DNA of 64,000 bases from an uncultured Bacteroidales bacterium (GTDB taxonomy: Bacteria; Bacteroidota; Bacteroidia; Bacteroidales; Muribaculaceae), in contig CACWNQ010000001.1 in assembly GCA_902762385.1 (NCBI GenBank), forward strand, positions 124,001 to 188,000. Direction: 5' to 3'. Below the pieces are notes generated by a model. The model made no database searches. It saw only the letters and a list, made by a program, of their open reading frames with translations, and was not told where the DNA came from. The translations under genes and the position numbers were made by a program. Shown piece by piece: positions 45,085-53,646 of the stretch (its first letter is position 1; each line of letters begins with the position of its first letter).

Positions 45085-45846
45085 ATGAAGACAAAAATTA
45101 ATTTTTTACTTGCGATATGCGCGCTTGTGACAGCATTTGCTGGTCATGCACAGAATCTAGTAGAAAACCTCAGTGGAGATGAGGTGACAATCGTGTTCAA
45201 GAACGCCAATGACCAATCGGTTTCGAAGGCCGAGCACAAGCAGTCTGGGCGGATGATACACTATGATCCTGGGAAGTCGATAACTATCGTGACATCCAAA
45301 GGAGACACCTTGACTTATCAGCAATCGGAGATATACCGTATCCAACGCAAACGTCCTTATAACATGGCATTCACGAGTGAGTTTGGCGAGGGTGGTCCTC
45401 GGCATGGTTATATTGGTGAGTATAACTTTGAGTTGGGTGTCACAACTCACACCCCAATAGGATTCAGCACCGTTCAGGGCTATCAATTCCTGCCATGGCT
45501 GCGAATTGGTGCCGGTTACCAGTTTATGCGTATGAAAGGACTTCAGAAACTCAATGAAGAAGGTAAGCTAGTACCTGCCACTGCATATTTCAACGCTATC
45601 TTTGGTGACGCTAAGGTGTTCTTCACGCGTTCACTCTTTAATCCTTTCGTTGATGTGCGATTGGGAGCAATGCTTGATTATGGAGGCAGTTTCTTTTATG
45701 ATGCATCGATAGGTTGCCGCTTTGGGTTGAGGTCGAGCAAGAGACTTGCATTCAATATTGCTTTTGGTCTTGCTAATGCTAAGTTCATCATCACAAATGC
45801 TGACAGAAGAGCTGCCTTGCTAATGAGAGCTGGATTTGAGTTTTAA
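45085..45846 (+). CDS. outer-membrane beta-barrel-like protein
   Basis: A 253-residue exported protein (signal peptide about 1-22, ending GHAQ). After an N-terminal region of about 60 residues (SGDEVTIVFKN, SKGDTLTYQQSEIYRI) come alternating amphipathic strands typical of a small outer-membrane barrel: YIGEYNFELGV, WLRIGAGYQFM, PFVDVRLGAMLDYG and a final strand ending in Phe (LLMRAGFEF), the usual insertion signal. Function is unknown. No promoter is clear directly upstream, so it may be transcribed from the promoter at 44733 through the structured RNA. Confidence 0.75.
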   Translation: MKTKINFLLAICALVTAFAGHAQNLVENLSGDEVTIVFKNANDQSVSKAEHKQSGRMIHYDPGKSITIVTSKGDTLTYQQSEIYRIQRKRPYNMAFTSEFGEGGPRHGYIGEYNFELGVTTHTPIGFSTVQGYQFLPWLRIGAGYQFMRMKGLQKLNEEGKLVPATAYFNAIFGDAKVFFTRSLFNPFVDVRLGAMLDYGGSFFYDASIGCRFGLRSSKRLAFNIAFGLANAKFIITNADRRAALLMRAGFEF

Positions 45847-45892
45847 AGATGCTTTGCATAGCGGGAGTGCCTTCTTTCGATTTTTGCACCAA

Positions 45893-46066
45893 CTATAACG
45901 GCTCAACATTACCCGTCTTCAAGGTGCCATAGAGAATAAATCCGTAATCTTTTTTAGAACGGTACACAGATGACTCGTTTGAGCCAGTTGGGCCTCGCTG
46001 TGCGCTAAAGATTGCTGCTCTTCGTGTTAAAATGGAAATAAATATAATTATTGCGCTGACGCACTA
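45893..46066 (-). pseudogene. possible gene remnant (protein-like C-terminal fragment)
   Basis: On the minus strand an open frame without ATG ends in TAG at 45893-45895. It reads ...RRAAIFSAQRGPTGSNESS then VYRSKKDYGFILYGTLKT and GNVEPL, which looks like a real protein tail rather than random sequence. It lies in the 489-bp gap before the dockerin protein. The stretch at 46121-46145 (GTCAACTTATTTTAGG) recalls the end of an insertion sequence, but I cannot name one. The family is not recognised. Confidence 0.3.
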
Positions 46067-46294
46067 AGATGACGCAAATTCAGACCCAGATTGGAATCTT
46101 GGAAACCATGGAATCGGTCAACTTATTTTAGGGATAGTGTGACAGTATTTCAAAGAACTCTTTGCTGTAATGGCATGACAAAGGTATGATATTAATTGTG
46201 ATTAAAACAATATTAAAAAATAATGAGATAGCTGCTATTCGTGTCAATAGATAAAAAGTAGATGATATTTATTTTATAATTCGTTCGAAATGAA

Positions 46295-46302
46295 TATCTT
46301 TG
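46295..46302 (+). promoter_or_regulatory. -7 box TATCTTTG before the dockerin protein gene
   Basis: TATCTTTG lies 33 bp before the ATG at 46336. Confidence 0.65.
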
Positions 46303-46335
46303 TGATTTATATAATAATTGATTAAATATAATCAT

Positions 46336-48855
46336 ATGAAACAGGCAATTCACTTTTGGAGCCTTATTTTGGCTTTAGTTGTATTGATTTCCCCTAATGC
46401 CGGGGCCACTGTCGGCACAGTGCACAATGGGGCTTTGAATGATGCTGATGTTAATCGTGACGGCAATATCACTGCCGCCGATGTCACAGCACTCTACGAT
46501 TATCTGCTAGGAGCTGGAGATGTGTCGACCACATTTAATTGTGATGTGAATGGTGATGGCAGTGTGACGGCTGCCGATATTACCATGGTATATGGTGTGA
46601 TGCTGAATTGGCAACCTTATAACTCTATTTTTGATGCGTTCAACTTGAGCGTTACCAATTATTTCAACCGTGAATACTATAAGTTCTCGTGGGATGATGT
46701 TACCACATTAGGCTATGGAGTGACTAATCCCGATTACATGCTTGTGATAGGCACCGATGAGAATTTCACTCAGTATAATTGCTGGCATTTCAGTGAAACC
46801 ACAACCACAATTGGCAAACAAACAATCTCGGAGTGGCTGAGGAGCGAGTTTAATTGGACCACGCCCAGTGATGTGCCAAACACTATCGACCTCTATGCTC
46901 GAGTTGAAGTTAAGCTCGACAATGGCAGTGATGTGATTATCAGCAATGAGAGAGAGTTCTTTCATCTACCTCAATTTACATTTGAATCGTCCAAACCCAT
47001 TCACTTGTGGTGGCTCGTAGGTAGCTTTGTGGGTATTTCTCCTTGGAGCAATTCTATTTATTCTAATGGTTTGGTGCCAATGTATCCTGTGCAAGGTGCA
47101 ACTTACAATGAGAATGGCGAGGGCCCACTAGAGTATTATGGCTATTTCCCCACAGGTGGTGAATTCAAGATTATCGAAGAACCTGGAAGTTGGGATAAAG
47201 TAATAGGCGGCGGCAACGAGAATGGTGGTCAGGTCTATTCAGGAAACACGACTGAATATCCCGACAATATCATCATTAATCAAGGTGGCTATTACAAGAT
47301 TGACCTTAACACTGCCAGCAAGACCATGACGATGACGCGCTTGAGTGACAATCAGGCATCTTACTCTTTCATCACAATGCCAGGTTATTATAATAGTTGG
47401 GGTGTTTCAAGCAATTCCATGACAGCTCTAAACACGAATAACAACCATGATTGGACTGCCTATTTGATTCTTGACAATGATTCGGAACTTAAGTTTGCAC
47501 CCGGCAGTTGGGACTATGATTGGGGTACCAACCAATTCCCATACGGCAAAGGTTATCAAGGAGGCTACAACATTCCCGCAAAGCAAGGTGGTTATAACGT
47601 ATATTTCAATGACATATCGGGCGACTATATGTTTATCAATGACGATGGATTGCCAAGCAGCAATTATCTTAAGATTACAAAATATGATTTTGGTGATTTT
47701 ATTGATCTCACATGGAACCATGCTAGTGGCACTACTATTAAGTTGTGTGACATCTCCACCGACCTTGAGGGACCATATCATTTACATTTCGGCAATCAGT
47801 CGATAACAATTGGCCAAGACGGCAAGGTTGACCTTAACGAACTGAAAGAGGCGGTATTCTCGGCCTACGACCGTCCACGTACTGGAGGTACCCACCTCTA
47901 TTGCTGGGTTGAGGCACAGTCGGGCCCTCAAACCGTGAAGTCGAATTCTATCTCTGTTCCCGTGCAGATTGAAAATTACTCGATTGTCATTGACGGCAGT
48001 GGTACGACAATAGAGATGATATCTTCAAGCGTAAACACTTTTAAGGCTATTATTCCTGCCAGCAGTGGTGATATTCGTTTCAGGATTGCACCCGAGTCAT
48101 CGAATGCCGAAATTGACATGATTTCTCCTTTCGGAGACGGTGACGTTACAGCAACAAATGGCTCTATTGGCTTTGGTATGCAGAGCTATTTCAAGATTCC
48201 TTATAATGCATCCTTTAGAGAATATGAGGTGGAAATTGACTTAGGCTATAAGACCTATTACATTGATGGTCACAACACAACATCCATGATTTGGCAGGCA
48301 GGTGTTGCCAACAACTGGGGAAATCCGGCTGCTGGTTTGTCGATGAACTATGATGGCACCTATATTGGTTATATGTTCCTGAATGGTGATTTCAAGTTCA
48401 AGGAGAAAGAGGAAGGCTGGGACGGAACAAATTGGGGGTCTGAAACATATCAGAGTAGTTATATGAGTGGCACTCTCGTGGAGAGTGGTTATAACCTATA
48501 TGCGCCACAGGGGTTCTATAAGGTTGACGTAAATCTGAATGACCTTTACTATAATCTCACTTCCATTTCGAGTGTGAGCATTATTGGTAGTGCTGTGCAA
48601 CAAGGAACTCAGTGGCAAACTGACTTGGAGCTGACCTACAACCAGAGCACTGGGGCATGGGAAGGGATTTACGTGTTGAATACTGGCGAGTTTAAATTCC
48701 GTGCTAACCATGACTGGATGCTTAACTGGGGTGGCACACTTGATAGCATCGTATCAGATGGAGCTAACTTGACGGTTGCTTCTCCCGGCCCCTATCGTGT
48801 GCAATTCTTCCTTACCTATGACGGCAATAGTCATGCTGTGCTGACGAGGCAATAG
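46336..48855 (+). CDS. secreted protein with N-terminal dockerin pair and SusE/F-like modules
   Basis: An 839-residue exported protein. The ATG at 46336 (MKQAIHFWSL) is preferred over the in-frame TTG at 46318. After the signal peptide (about 1-24) two dockerin-type calcium motifs follow: DVNRDGNITAADVTALYDYL (near 37) and DVNGDGSVTAADITMVYGV (near 72). The rest is several beta-sandwich modules with repeated patterns WWLVGSFVGISPW, GYYNSWGVSS, GEFKFRANHDW and FKFKEKEEGW, like SusE/SusF starch-binding domains. It is probably surface-exposed and glycan-binding. No cohesin is in the window, so the dockerin partner is unknown. Confidence 0.8.
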   Translation: MKQAIHFWSLILALVVLISPNAGATVGTVHNGALNDADVNRDGNITAADVTALYDYLLGAGDVSTTFNCDVNGDGSVTAADITMVYGVMLNWQPYNSIFDAFNLSVTNYFNREYYKFSWDDVTTLGYGVTNPDYMLVIGTDENFTQYNCWHFSETTTTIGKQTISEWLRSEFNWTTPSDVPNTIDLYARVEVKLDNGSDVIISNEREFFHLPQFTFESSKPIHLWWLVGSFVGISPWSNSIYSNGLVPMYPVQGATYNENGEGPLEYYGYFPTGGEFKIIEEPGSWDKVIGGGNENGGQVYSGNTTEYPDNIIINQGGYYKIDLNTASKTMTMTRLSDNQASYSFITMPGYYNSWGVSSNSMTALNTNNNHDWTAYLILDNDSELKFAPGSWDYDWGTNQFPYGKGYQGGYNIPAKQGGYNVYFNDISGDYMFINDDGLPSSNYLKITKYDFGDFIDLTWNHASGTTIKLCDISTDLEGPYHLHFGNQSITIGQDGKVDLNELKEAVFSAYDRPRTGGTHLYCWVEAQSGPQTVKSNSISVPVQIENYSIVIDGSGTTIEMISSSVNTFKAIIPASSGDIRFRIAPESSNAEIDMISPFGDGDVTATNGSIGFGMQSYFKIPYNASFREYEVEIDLGYKTYYIDGHNTTSMIWQAGVANNWGNPAAGLSMNYDGTYIGYMFLNGDFKFKEKEEGWDGTNWGSETYQSSYMSGTLVESGYNLYAPQGFYKVDVNLNDLYYNLTSISSVSIIGSAVQQGTQWQTDLELTYNQSTGAWEGIYVLNTGEFKFRANHDWMLNWGGTLDSIVSDGANLTVASPGPYRVQFFLTYDGNSHAVLTRQ

Positions 48856-48895
48856 GAGTGGCTAGGAATAGCTAGGATTATAGTGGACCCCGGTC

Positions 48896-51244
48896 TCAAT
48901 TCTTGAGGCGGGGGTTCACTACTCTTTCGCCTATAATTAGTGCGAGTTCTTTACGAGTTTGGTAAAGCTCTTGCAGCTGGGTGAGCAGTTCTTGAGCTTG
49001 CTTGCCTTGGGCATATGGAATCTGCTGCTGAATCAGTAGAATGTTGTAGGTTAGGATGGAGTTTTTGAGGTTGTTGATTGCTTCGGGGATTATTGTGTTA
49101 AGTCTCTCTTCAATCGACTTCTCAAAACCTTCAATCGAGTAGATTTTACTGAGTTGGTGCTTGTCGCTAACTAGTTTGAGGGCAGTGTGCCGCACAGTGT
49201 CGTCGGGGTGAGAGCACAGTTTTTTCTCGAGGTAATTCTTGCGAAACTCATTGACCTTTTGTTCCATTTCGGTAAAGAAGCCTTTTTTGAGTTCGCTTTC
49301 TGTTTTCTCAATGGCTTCAACGTTCATGCCACTGATATCAATTTCGCTTTGAGCTTGCTTGAATTGCGCTTCGGCAACGCTTCGCTCTTGGCTTTCACGC
49401 TGAGCAAGGTCGCGGTAGAAGTCGCTGATATACTCAAGACTCACACGATAGGTCTTATTGAAAGCCTGATTAGAGAACTCCAGATTGTCGAGCTGGAACT
49501 CGCCATTGATGAACTCAAGCACCGAAGTGGGGGTGGGGTCGCCATTGCTATCGAGCGAGTCGCACAGGTAACACATACCATATTTCACAACGTTGCGCAT
49601 GACTCCAAGCTCGGCCTTATAGAGTACCGACTCCTTACTTAGAGAGGTGCTCGGAGTGAACTTAGATGGGTCGACTTGCGGCGGCTGAGGTTGCGTTTCA
49701 TTGCCTGCTGGGTAATAACCTTCACTGTCATCGTAAGGTGCTGGAGGCGCGTCAATTACTGGCGGCTCATCGATGCCAGGTGATGAATACTCACTGATAG
49801 GTGGTTCCACTATGGGTGGTGGCGGCGTGTCGGGTAACGACTCAGGCGACGGAATGTCGTTTGGTGAGTCGGGGTGCATAGCTTGTCGGCGTGCCTCTCG
49901 GTTTTTTTCTCTCTCACGTCGCTTGAGTGCTTCTTCTTGATTACGAGCGATATTCTTTTTTATTTCACGCAATAGCACATCCTCGCTAATGCCAAGTTGC
50001 AGGCTGCATTCTCTGGCATATACTGAGCGCGCAATGGCATCGGGGATGACCGAGATTGATTTCACCACGTCGCCAATTACCGCTGCACGCTTGATTGGGT
50101 CGCGCTCGGTGCCCTCAAGCAGAATTCGAGTCTTGAAGCTGATGAAGTCGGTTTCATTATCTTTAATGAACTGCTTGAGCTCACTTGAGCTGTGTGAGCG
50201 TGCAAAGCTATCGGGGTCCTCTCCTTCGGGAAGGAGCAAAACCTTGATGCTTAGTCCCTCGGCAAGCAGCATGTCGATTCCTCGCAGCGAGGCTTTGATG
50301 CCAGCCGAGTCGCCATCGTAGAGCACTGTCACATTCTGTGTGAAGCGATGTATGGCTCTAATTTGGCCTTCGGTCAACGATGTTCCGCTTGAAGCCACCA
50401 CATTCTCTATTCCAGCCTGATGCATAGAAATTACGTCGGTATATCCCTCAACAAGGTAGCACTTGTCTTCCTTGACGATTGCACGCTTCGACTGAAATAG
50501 GCCGTAAAGCTCACGGTTCTTGACGTAGACTGCCGACTCGGGCGAATTGAAGTATTTTGCAACCTCCTTTGTCTTCTTGAGAGTGCGGCCACCGAATGCT
50601 ATGATCTTACCGGCAATATTCATGACAGGGAACATCACACGGCCATGGAAGCGGTCGAAACCACCACCGCGATGATCGTCGATGCATAGGCCCACATTAA
50701 AGAGGTTCTGCTTGTTGTAGCCTTGCTTGGTGGCGGCTGTGTAGAACGACCGGCTGTTCTCGGGAGAGTAACCGAGCCTGAACTTCTTGATAGTGGAGTC
50801 ATTGAAACCCCGCTCATAGAAGTAGCTCAAGCCCACGTCTTTCCCTTCGTCGGTGTTATGGAGTTGCTCTTCAAAATATTGTGCCGCGAAGTCGTTGATC
50901 ACGAGCATGCTTTCGCGCTCGGTCTGTGCCGCTTTTTCTTCGCTCGTCAGCTCTTTCTCGTGAATCTCGATATTGTATTTCTTGGCGAGATAGCGCAGAG
51001 CTTCGGCATAAGACATCTGCTCATGCTCCATAACGAAATTGACAGGGCTGCCTCCCTTGCCGCAGCCGAAGCAGTGGCAAATTTGCTTGGCAGGTGAAAC
51101 CGAGAACGAGGGGGTTTTCTCATCGTGAAATGGGCACAAGCCAATGAAGTTCGCACCACGTCGGCGCAAACTCACAAAATCACTCACCACATCTACGATG
51201 TCAGCAGTGTCGAGAATCCTATCTACCGTTTCCCTGTCAATCAT
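48896..51244 (-). CDS. dnaG: DNA primase
   Basis: Synthesises RNA primers at the replication fork. At 782 residues it is longer than E. coli DnaG (581). The CHC2 zinc finger (CPFHDEKTPSFSV then CHCFGCGKGG) is at about 39-66. The TOPRIM domain includes LVEGYTDVISMH and VLYDGDSAGIKA. The extra length is mostly a Pro/Asp/Glu-rich linker at about residues 460-525 plus a long helical C-terminal domain for helicase contact. Promoter boxes TATTTTTG (51278-51285) and TACCTTTG (51250-51257) lie upstream. Confidence 0.96.
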   Translation of the reverse strand: MIDRETVDRILDTADIVDVVSDFVSLRRRGANFIGLCPFHDEKTPSFSVSPAKQICHCFGCGKGGSPVNFVMEHEQMSYAEALRYLAKKYNIEIHEKELTSEEKAAQTERESMLVINDFAAQYFEEQLHNTDEGKDVGLSYFYERGFNDSTIKKFRLGYSPENSRSFYTAATKQGYNKQNLFNVGLCIDDHRGGGFDRFHGRVMFPVMNIAGKIIAFGGRTLKKTKEVAKYFNSPESAVYVKNRELYGLFQSKRAIVKEDKCYLVEGYTDVISMHQAGIENVVASSGTSLTEGQIRAIHRFTQNVTVLYDGDSAGIKASLRGIDMLLAEGLSIKVLLLPEGEDPDSFARSHSSSELKQFIKDNETDFISFKTRILLEGTERDPIKRAAVIGDVVKSISVIPDAIARSVYARECSLQLGISEDVLLREIKKNIARNQEEALKRREREKNREARRQAMHPDSPNDIPSPESLPDTPPPPIVEPPISEYSSPGIDEPPVIDAPPAPYDDSEGYYPAGNETQPQPPQVDPSKFTPSTSLSKESVLYKAELGVMRNVVKYGMCYLCDSLDSNGDPTPTSVLEFINGEFQLDNLEFSNQAFNKTYRVSLEYISDFYRDLAQRESQERSVAEAQFKQAQSEIDISGMNVEAIEKTESELKKGFFTEMEQKVNEFRKNYLEKKLCSHPDDTVRHTALKLVSDKHQLSKIYSIEGFEKSIEERLNTIIPEAINNLKNSILTYNILLIQQQIPYAQGKQAQELLTQLQELYQTRKELALIIGERVVNPRLKN

Positions 51245-51277
51245 GACTACAAAGGTAATTCAATTTATTAAATCACG

Positions 51278-51285
51278 CAAAAATA
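51278..51285 (-). promoter_or_regulatory. -7 box TATTTTTG for dnaG
   Basis: A minus-strand TATTTTTG 33 bp before the ATG. A second box, TACCTTTG at 51250-51257, lies too close to the ATG to leave a normal leader. Confidence 0.5.
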
Positions 51286-51380
51286 ATTATATGCAAAAAC
51301 GATGAGCCTCCTGCACATGACTTGGAAGCACATCGTTCTGCCTGAATAAGTTGTTGGTGTTAATTCAAATACCGGTTAAT

Positions 51381-52985
51381 TTACTTGCCTAGATTGCCCA
51401 AAATGCTGCGGGTGAGCTCACGTGTGATTGTGCGAGTGGCTGCACTGGTAGCGCTCTTGGCGATCTTGCCAGTAGCAGTTGTAGAGCTCTTGCGACTCTT
51501 AGTGCCCGAAACGGCATTCCCAATCTTTGTTCCAATAATAGAAGCGATAGCAGCGGTTACAGCTGTGACAATTGCTTTCCACACCTTGCTGAACATGCCT
51601 GGCTTGCTCTTCTCTTTTTCGGCCTCTTTGGCTTCTTTTTCGGCCTGCTTTTCGGCTTCGGCTTGAGCTGCAGCCTCCTCGGCCTCTTTTGCTTCCTTCT
51701 CACTCTCGGCAAGCAGTACCTCAAAGGCACTCTCACGCTCCTTGAGCTCATCGTATTTGCCATAAATCATAGAGCGATTAATTAAGGAATTTCGCGTCAT
51801 GGCATCGATAGGCCCTATTTGACTGAGAGGGAACAGAATCTTAGCCCGTTCTACAATGGTTGGGGCGCCTTTTTCGTCAAGGAATGAGACGAGGGCCTCA
51901 CCAGTCTCGAGATTGGAGATGGCTTCGGTGGTGTCGAAGTTGGGGTTGGCGCGGAAAGTCTCGGCAGCAACTTTCACTGCCTTGATGTCGCGAGGCGTGT
52001 AGGCACGCAATGCGTGCTGGATGCGGTTGCCCAGCTGTCCAAGAACAATTTCGGGCAAGTCGGCAGGGCTTTGTGTCACAAAGTAGATGCCTACTCCCTT
52101 GCTTCGCATCAGGCGAATGACCTGCTCAATCTTGTCGACAAGAGCCTTGGATGTGTCATCAAAGAGCATGTGGGCCTCGTCGAAGAAGAAGATGAGCTTG
52201 GGTTGTGGCAGGTCGCCGACCTCGGGCATCGAGACGTAAATCTCCGAGAGCAACCATAGTAGGAAGGTAGAGTAGAGTTTTGGATTGTGCTGCAACTCGT
52301 CGGCAGCCAGTACGCTCATTACTCCTTTGCCTCCCTCAACAGCTAGGAGATCATGGATGTCGAACGCTGGCTCTCCAAAGAAGTTGTCGCCACCTTGATC
52401 TTCCAAAGCTAAAATAGAGCGCTGAATGGCTCCAATGCTAGCACTCGACACGTTGCCATATTTTGTTGTGTAGTCCGACGCGTGTTTAGCCACGTAGTCG
52501 AGCATAGCGCGCAAGTCTTTAATGTCATCGAGTATCAACCCTCGCTCATCGGCAACCTTGAATACTATAGTGAGCACGCCGCTTTGCACGTCGTTGAGTC
52601 CTAACAATCGTGACAGGAGCAACGGACCCATGTTAGAGATGCGCGTGCGCATGGGGTGACCTTGCTTGCCAAACACGTCGTAGAATCTTACTGGGCAGCC
52701 CTCAAATTGGAGGTCTCCCTCATTGAGGCCAAATTCAGGCAGGCGTTTCTCGATGAATCCCGATATCTTTCCTGGCTGACTGATGCCCGAAAGGTCGCCC
52801 TTGATGTCGGCCATGAAACATGGCACTCCAGCTTGGCAAAAACTCTCGGCAATCACTTGCAGTGAAACGGTCTTACCGGTACCTGTGGCACCGGCAATCA
52901 ATCCATGACGGTTGGCCATCTTGCCATTGATGCATATTGCCCCGTTAGGCCCGTGGGCAATATAAAATTGATTGTCTTTATACAT
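51381..52985 (-). CDS. HerA-like ATPase (DUF853/YjgR family)
   Basis: A 534-residue P-loop ATPase with Walker A GATGTGKTVSLQVI (near 32-45), Walker B LIFFFDEAHMLFDD (near 262-275), and GIYFVTQSPADLPE as sensor region, as in the YjgR/HerA-like DUF853 family. Residues about 405-455 form a very charged Ala/Glu/Lys coiled coil, and the C-terminus has a Gly/Ala-rich segment (AIVTAVTAAIASIIGTKIG) that could contact membrane. Family members are poorly characterised. It is separated from dnaG by 136 bp and has its own TATTTTTG box at 53014-53021. Confidence 0.88.
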   Translation of the reverse strand: MYKDNQFYIAHGPNGAICINGKMANRHGLIAGATGTGKTVSLQVIAESFCQAGVPCFMADIKGDLSGISQPGKISGFIEKRLPEFGLNEGDLQFEGCPVRFYDVFGKQGHPMRTRISNMGPLLLSRLLGLNDVQSGVLTIVFKVADERGLILDDIKDLRAMLDYVAKHASDYTTKYGNVSSASIGAIQRSILALEDQGGDNFFGEPAFDIHDLLAVEGGKGVMSVLAADELQHNPKLYSTFLLWLLSEIYVSMPEVGDLPQPKLIFFFDEAHMLFDDTSKALVDKIEQVIRLMRSKGVGIYFVTQSPADLPEIVLGQLGNRIQHALRAYTPRDIKAVKVAAETFRANPNFDTTEAISNLETGEALVSFLDEKGAPTIVERAKILFPLSQIGPIDAMTRNSLINRSMIYGKYDELKERESAFEVLLAESEKEAKEAEEAAAQAEAEKQAEKEAKEAEKEKSKPGMFSKVWKAIVTAVTAAIASIIGTKIGNAVSGTKSRKSSTTATGKIAKSATSAATRTITRELTRSILGNLGK

Positions 52986-53119
52986 GATTCAAATGATTTT
53001 GTTCTATTTTCTACAAAAATACACATATTTCGTGAAATACAATACTAATCAGCGCAAAAAAATGATATAATTGCTAATATTTATTTTTTGCAAGATTTAA
53101 TAGAATGGATTAAATTTGC

Positions 53120-53198
53120 ATAAATTATGCTGTGCCTTGGAAATATAAATAAAAACTTCGTCTTTCATTTTGTATTTCACTCGGTTTGCACTAATTTT
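53120..53198 (+). repeat. interspersed promoter-bearing repeat, tandem copy A
   Basis: About 79 bp: ATAAATTATGCTGTGCC, TTGGAAATATAAAT, AAAACTTCGTCTTTCATTTTG, CACTCGGTTTGCACTAATTTT. It diverges from copy B mainly in its first half. The 300-bp gap between the HerA-like gene and the TPR gene holds the HerA-like promoter and these two copies. Confidence 0.88.
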
Positions 53199-53199
53199 T

Positions 53200-53281
53200 G
53201 ATAAATTAGGCTGCGCCTCGGAAATAAAAATGAAAAACTTCGTCTTTCATTTTGTATTTCTCTCGGCTTGCACTAATTTTG
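53200..53281 (+). repeat. interspersed promoter-bearing repeat, tandem copy B
   Basis: About 82 bp, the best copy: GATAAATTAGGCTGCGCCTC, GGAAATAAAAATGAAAAACT, TCGTCTTTCATTTTG, TCTCTCGGCTTGCAC, TAATTTTG. It contains the hairpin AAAATGAAA / TTTCATTTT and a full promoter: TTTG (53251-53254), 19 bp, TAATTTTG (53274-53281). That promoter ends 4 bp before the TPR gene ATG. Confidence 0.9.
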
Positions 53282-53285
53282 CATC

Positions 53286-53585
53286 ATGATAAACGAAGAC
53301 ACTATACAACACATAAAGGAAATGCTCGCACGCAGCGAGTCGCGCGATGTGATAGCACATTGCGATTATATTATCGAGAAGGAGGATAATGAGGACAATA
53401 AAAAGCATGTGGCTCAGCTGTTCTACTTGCGAGGAAATGCCTACCGCCAGCTTGGCGAGTGGGGAAGCGCGATGAGCAGTTATCTCGAGGCGGCTCATCG
53501 GGATCCCGAAAGTCCAGCAAGGCAGGCCTATGCTAATGCCTTAGAAATCCTGGACTTCTATAACCACGACTTGTATAATCCGTAG
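53286..53585 (+). CDS. small TPR-like protein
   Basis: A 99-residue helical protein with one clear tetratricopeptide repeat (AQLFYLRGNAYRQLGEWGSA then MSSYLEAAHRDPESP, near 43-77), preceded by an N-terminal helical pair. Cytoplasmic, no signal. It lies immediately after repeat copy B, whose -7 box is only 4 bp from the ATG, so its message would be leaderless or nearly so, or initiation occurs further downstream. It is convergent with murA. TPR proteins bind partners; none is suggested here. Confidence 0.72.
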   Translation: MINEDTIQHIKEMLARSESRDVIAHCDYIIEKEDNEDNKKHVAQLFYLRGNAYRQLGEWGSAMSSYLEAAHRDPESPARQAYANALEILDFYNHDLYNP

Positions 53586-53588
53586 GGA

Positions 53589-53609
53589 GAGTTATGAGTT
53601 GTGAGTTAT
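53589..53609. repeat. three copies of the GAGTTRT heptamer
   Basis: Three consecutive heptamers GAGTTAT, GAGTTGT, GAGTTAT, identical to the unit of the 31-copy array at 24969-25185, in the gap between the TPR gene and murA. Confidence 0.85.
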
Positions 53610-53646
53610 TGGTTTTTAGTCCTTAATTCATGGTTTAGAGTGGGGG

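Noticed and set aside
51250-51257. Leaderless dnaG transcript from TACCTTTG
   Set aside because: A second box at 51278-51285 gives a normal leader, so leaderless initiation need not be assumed.
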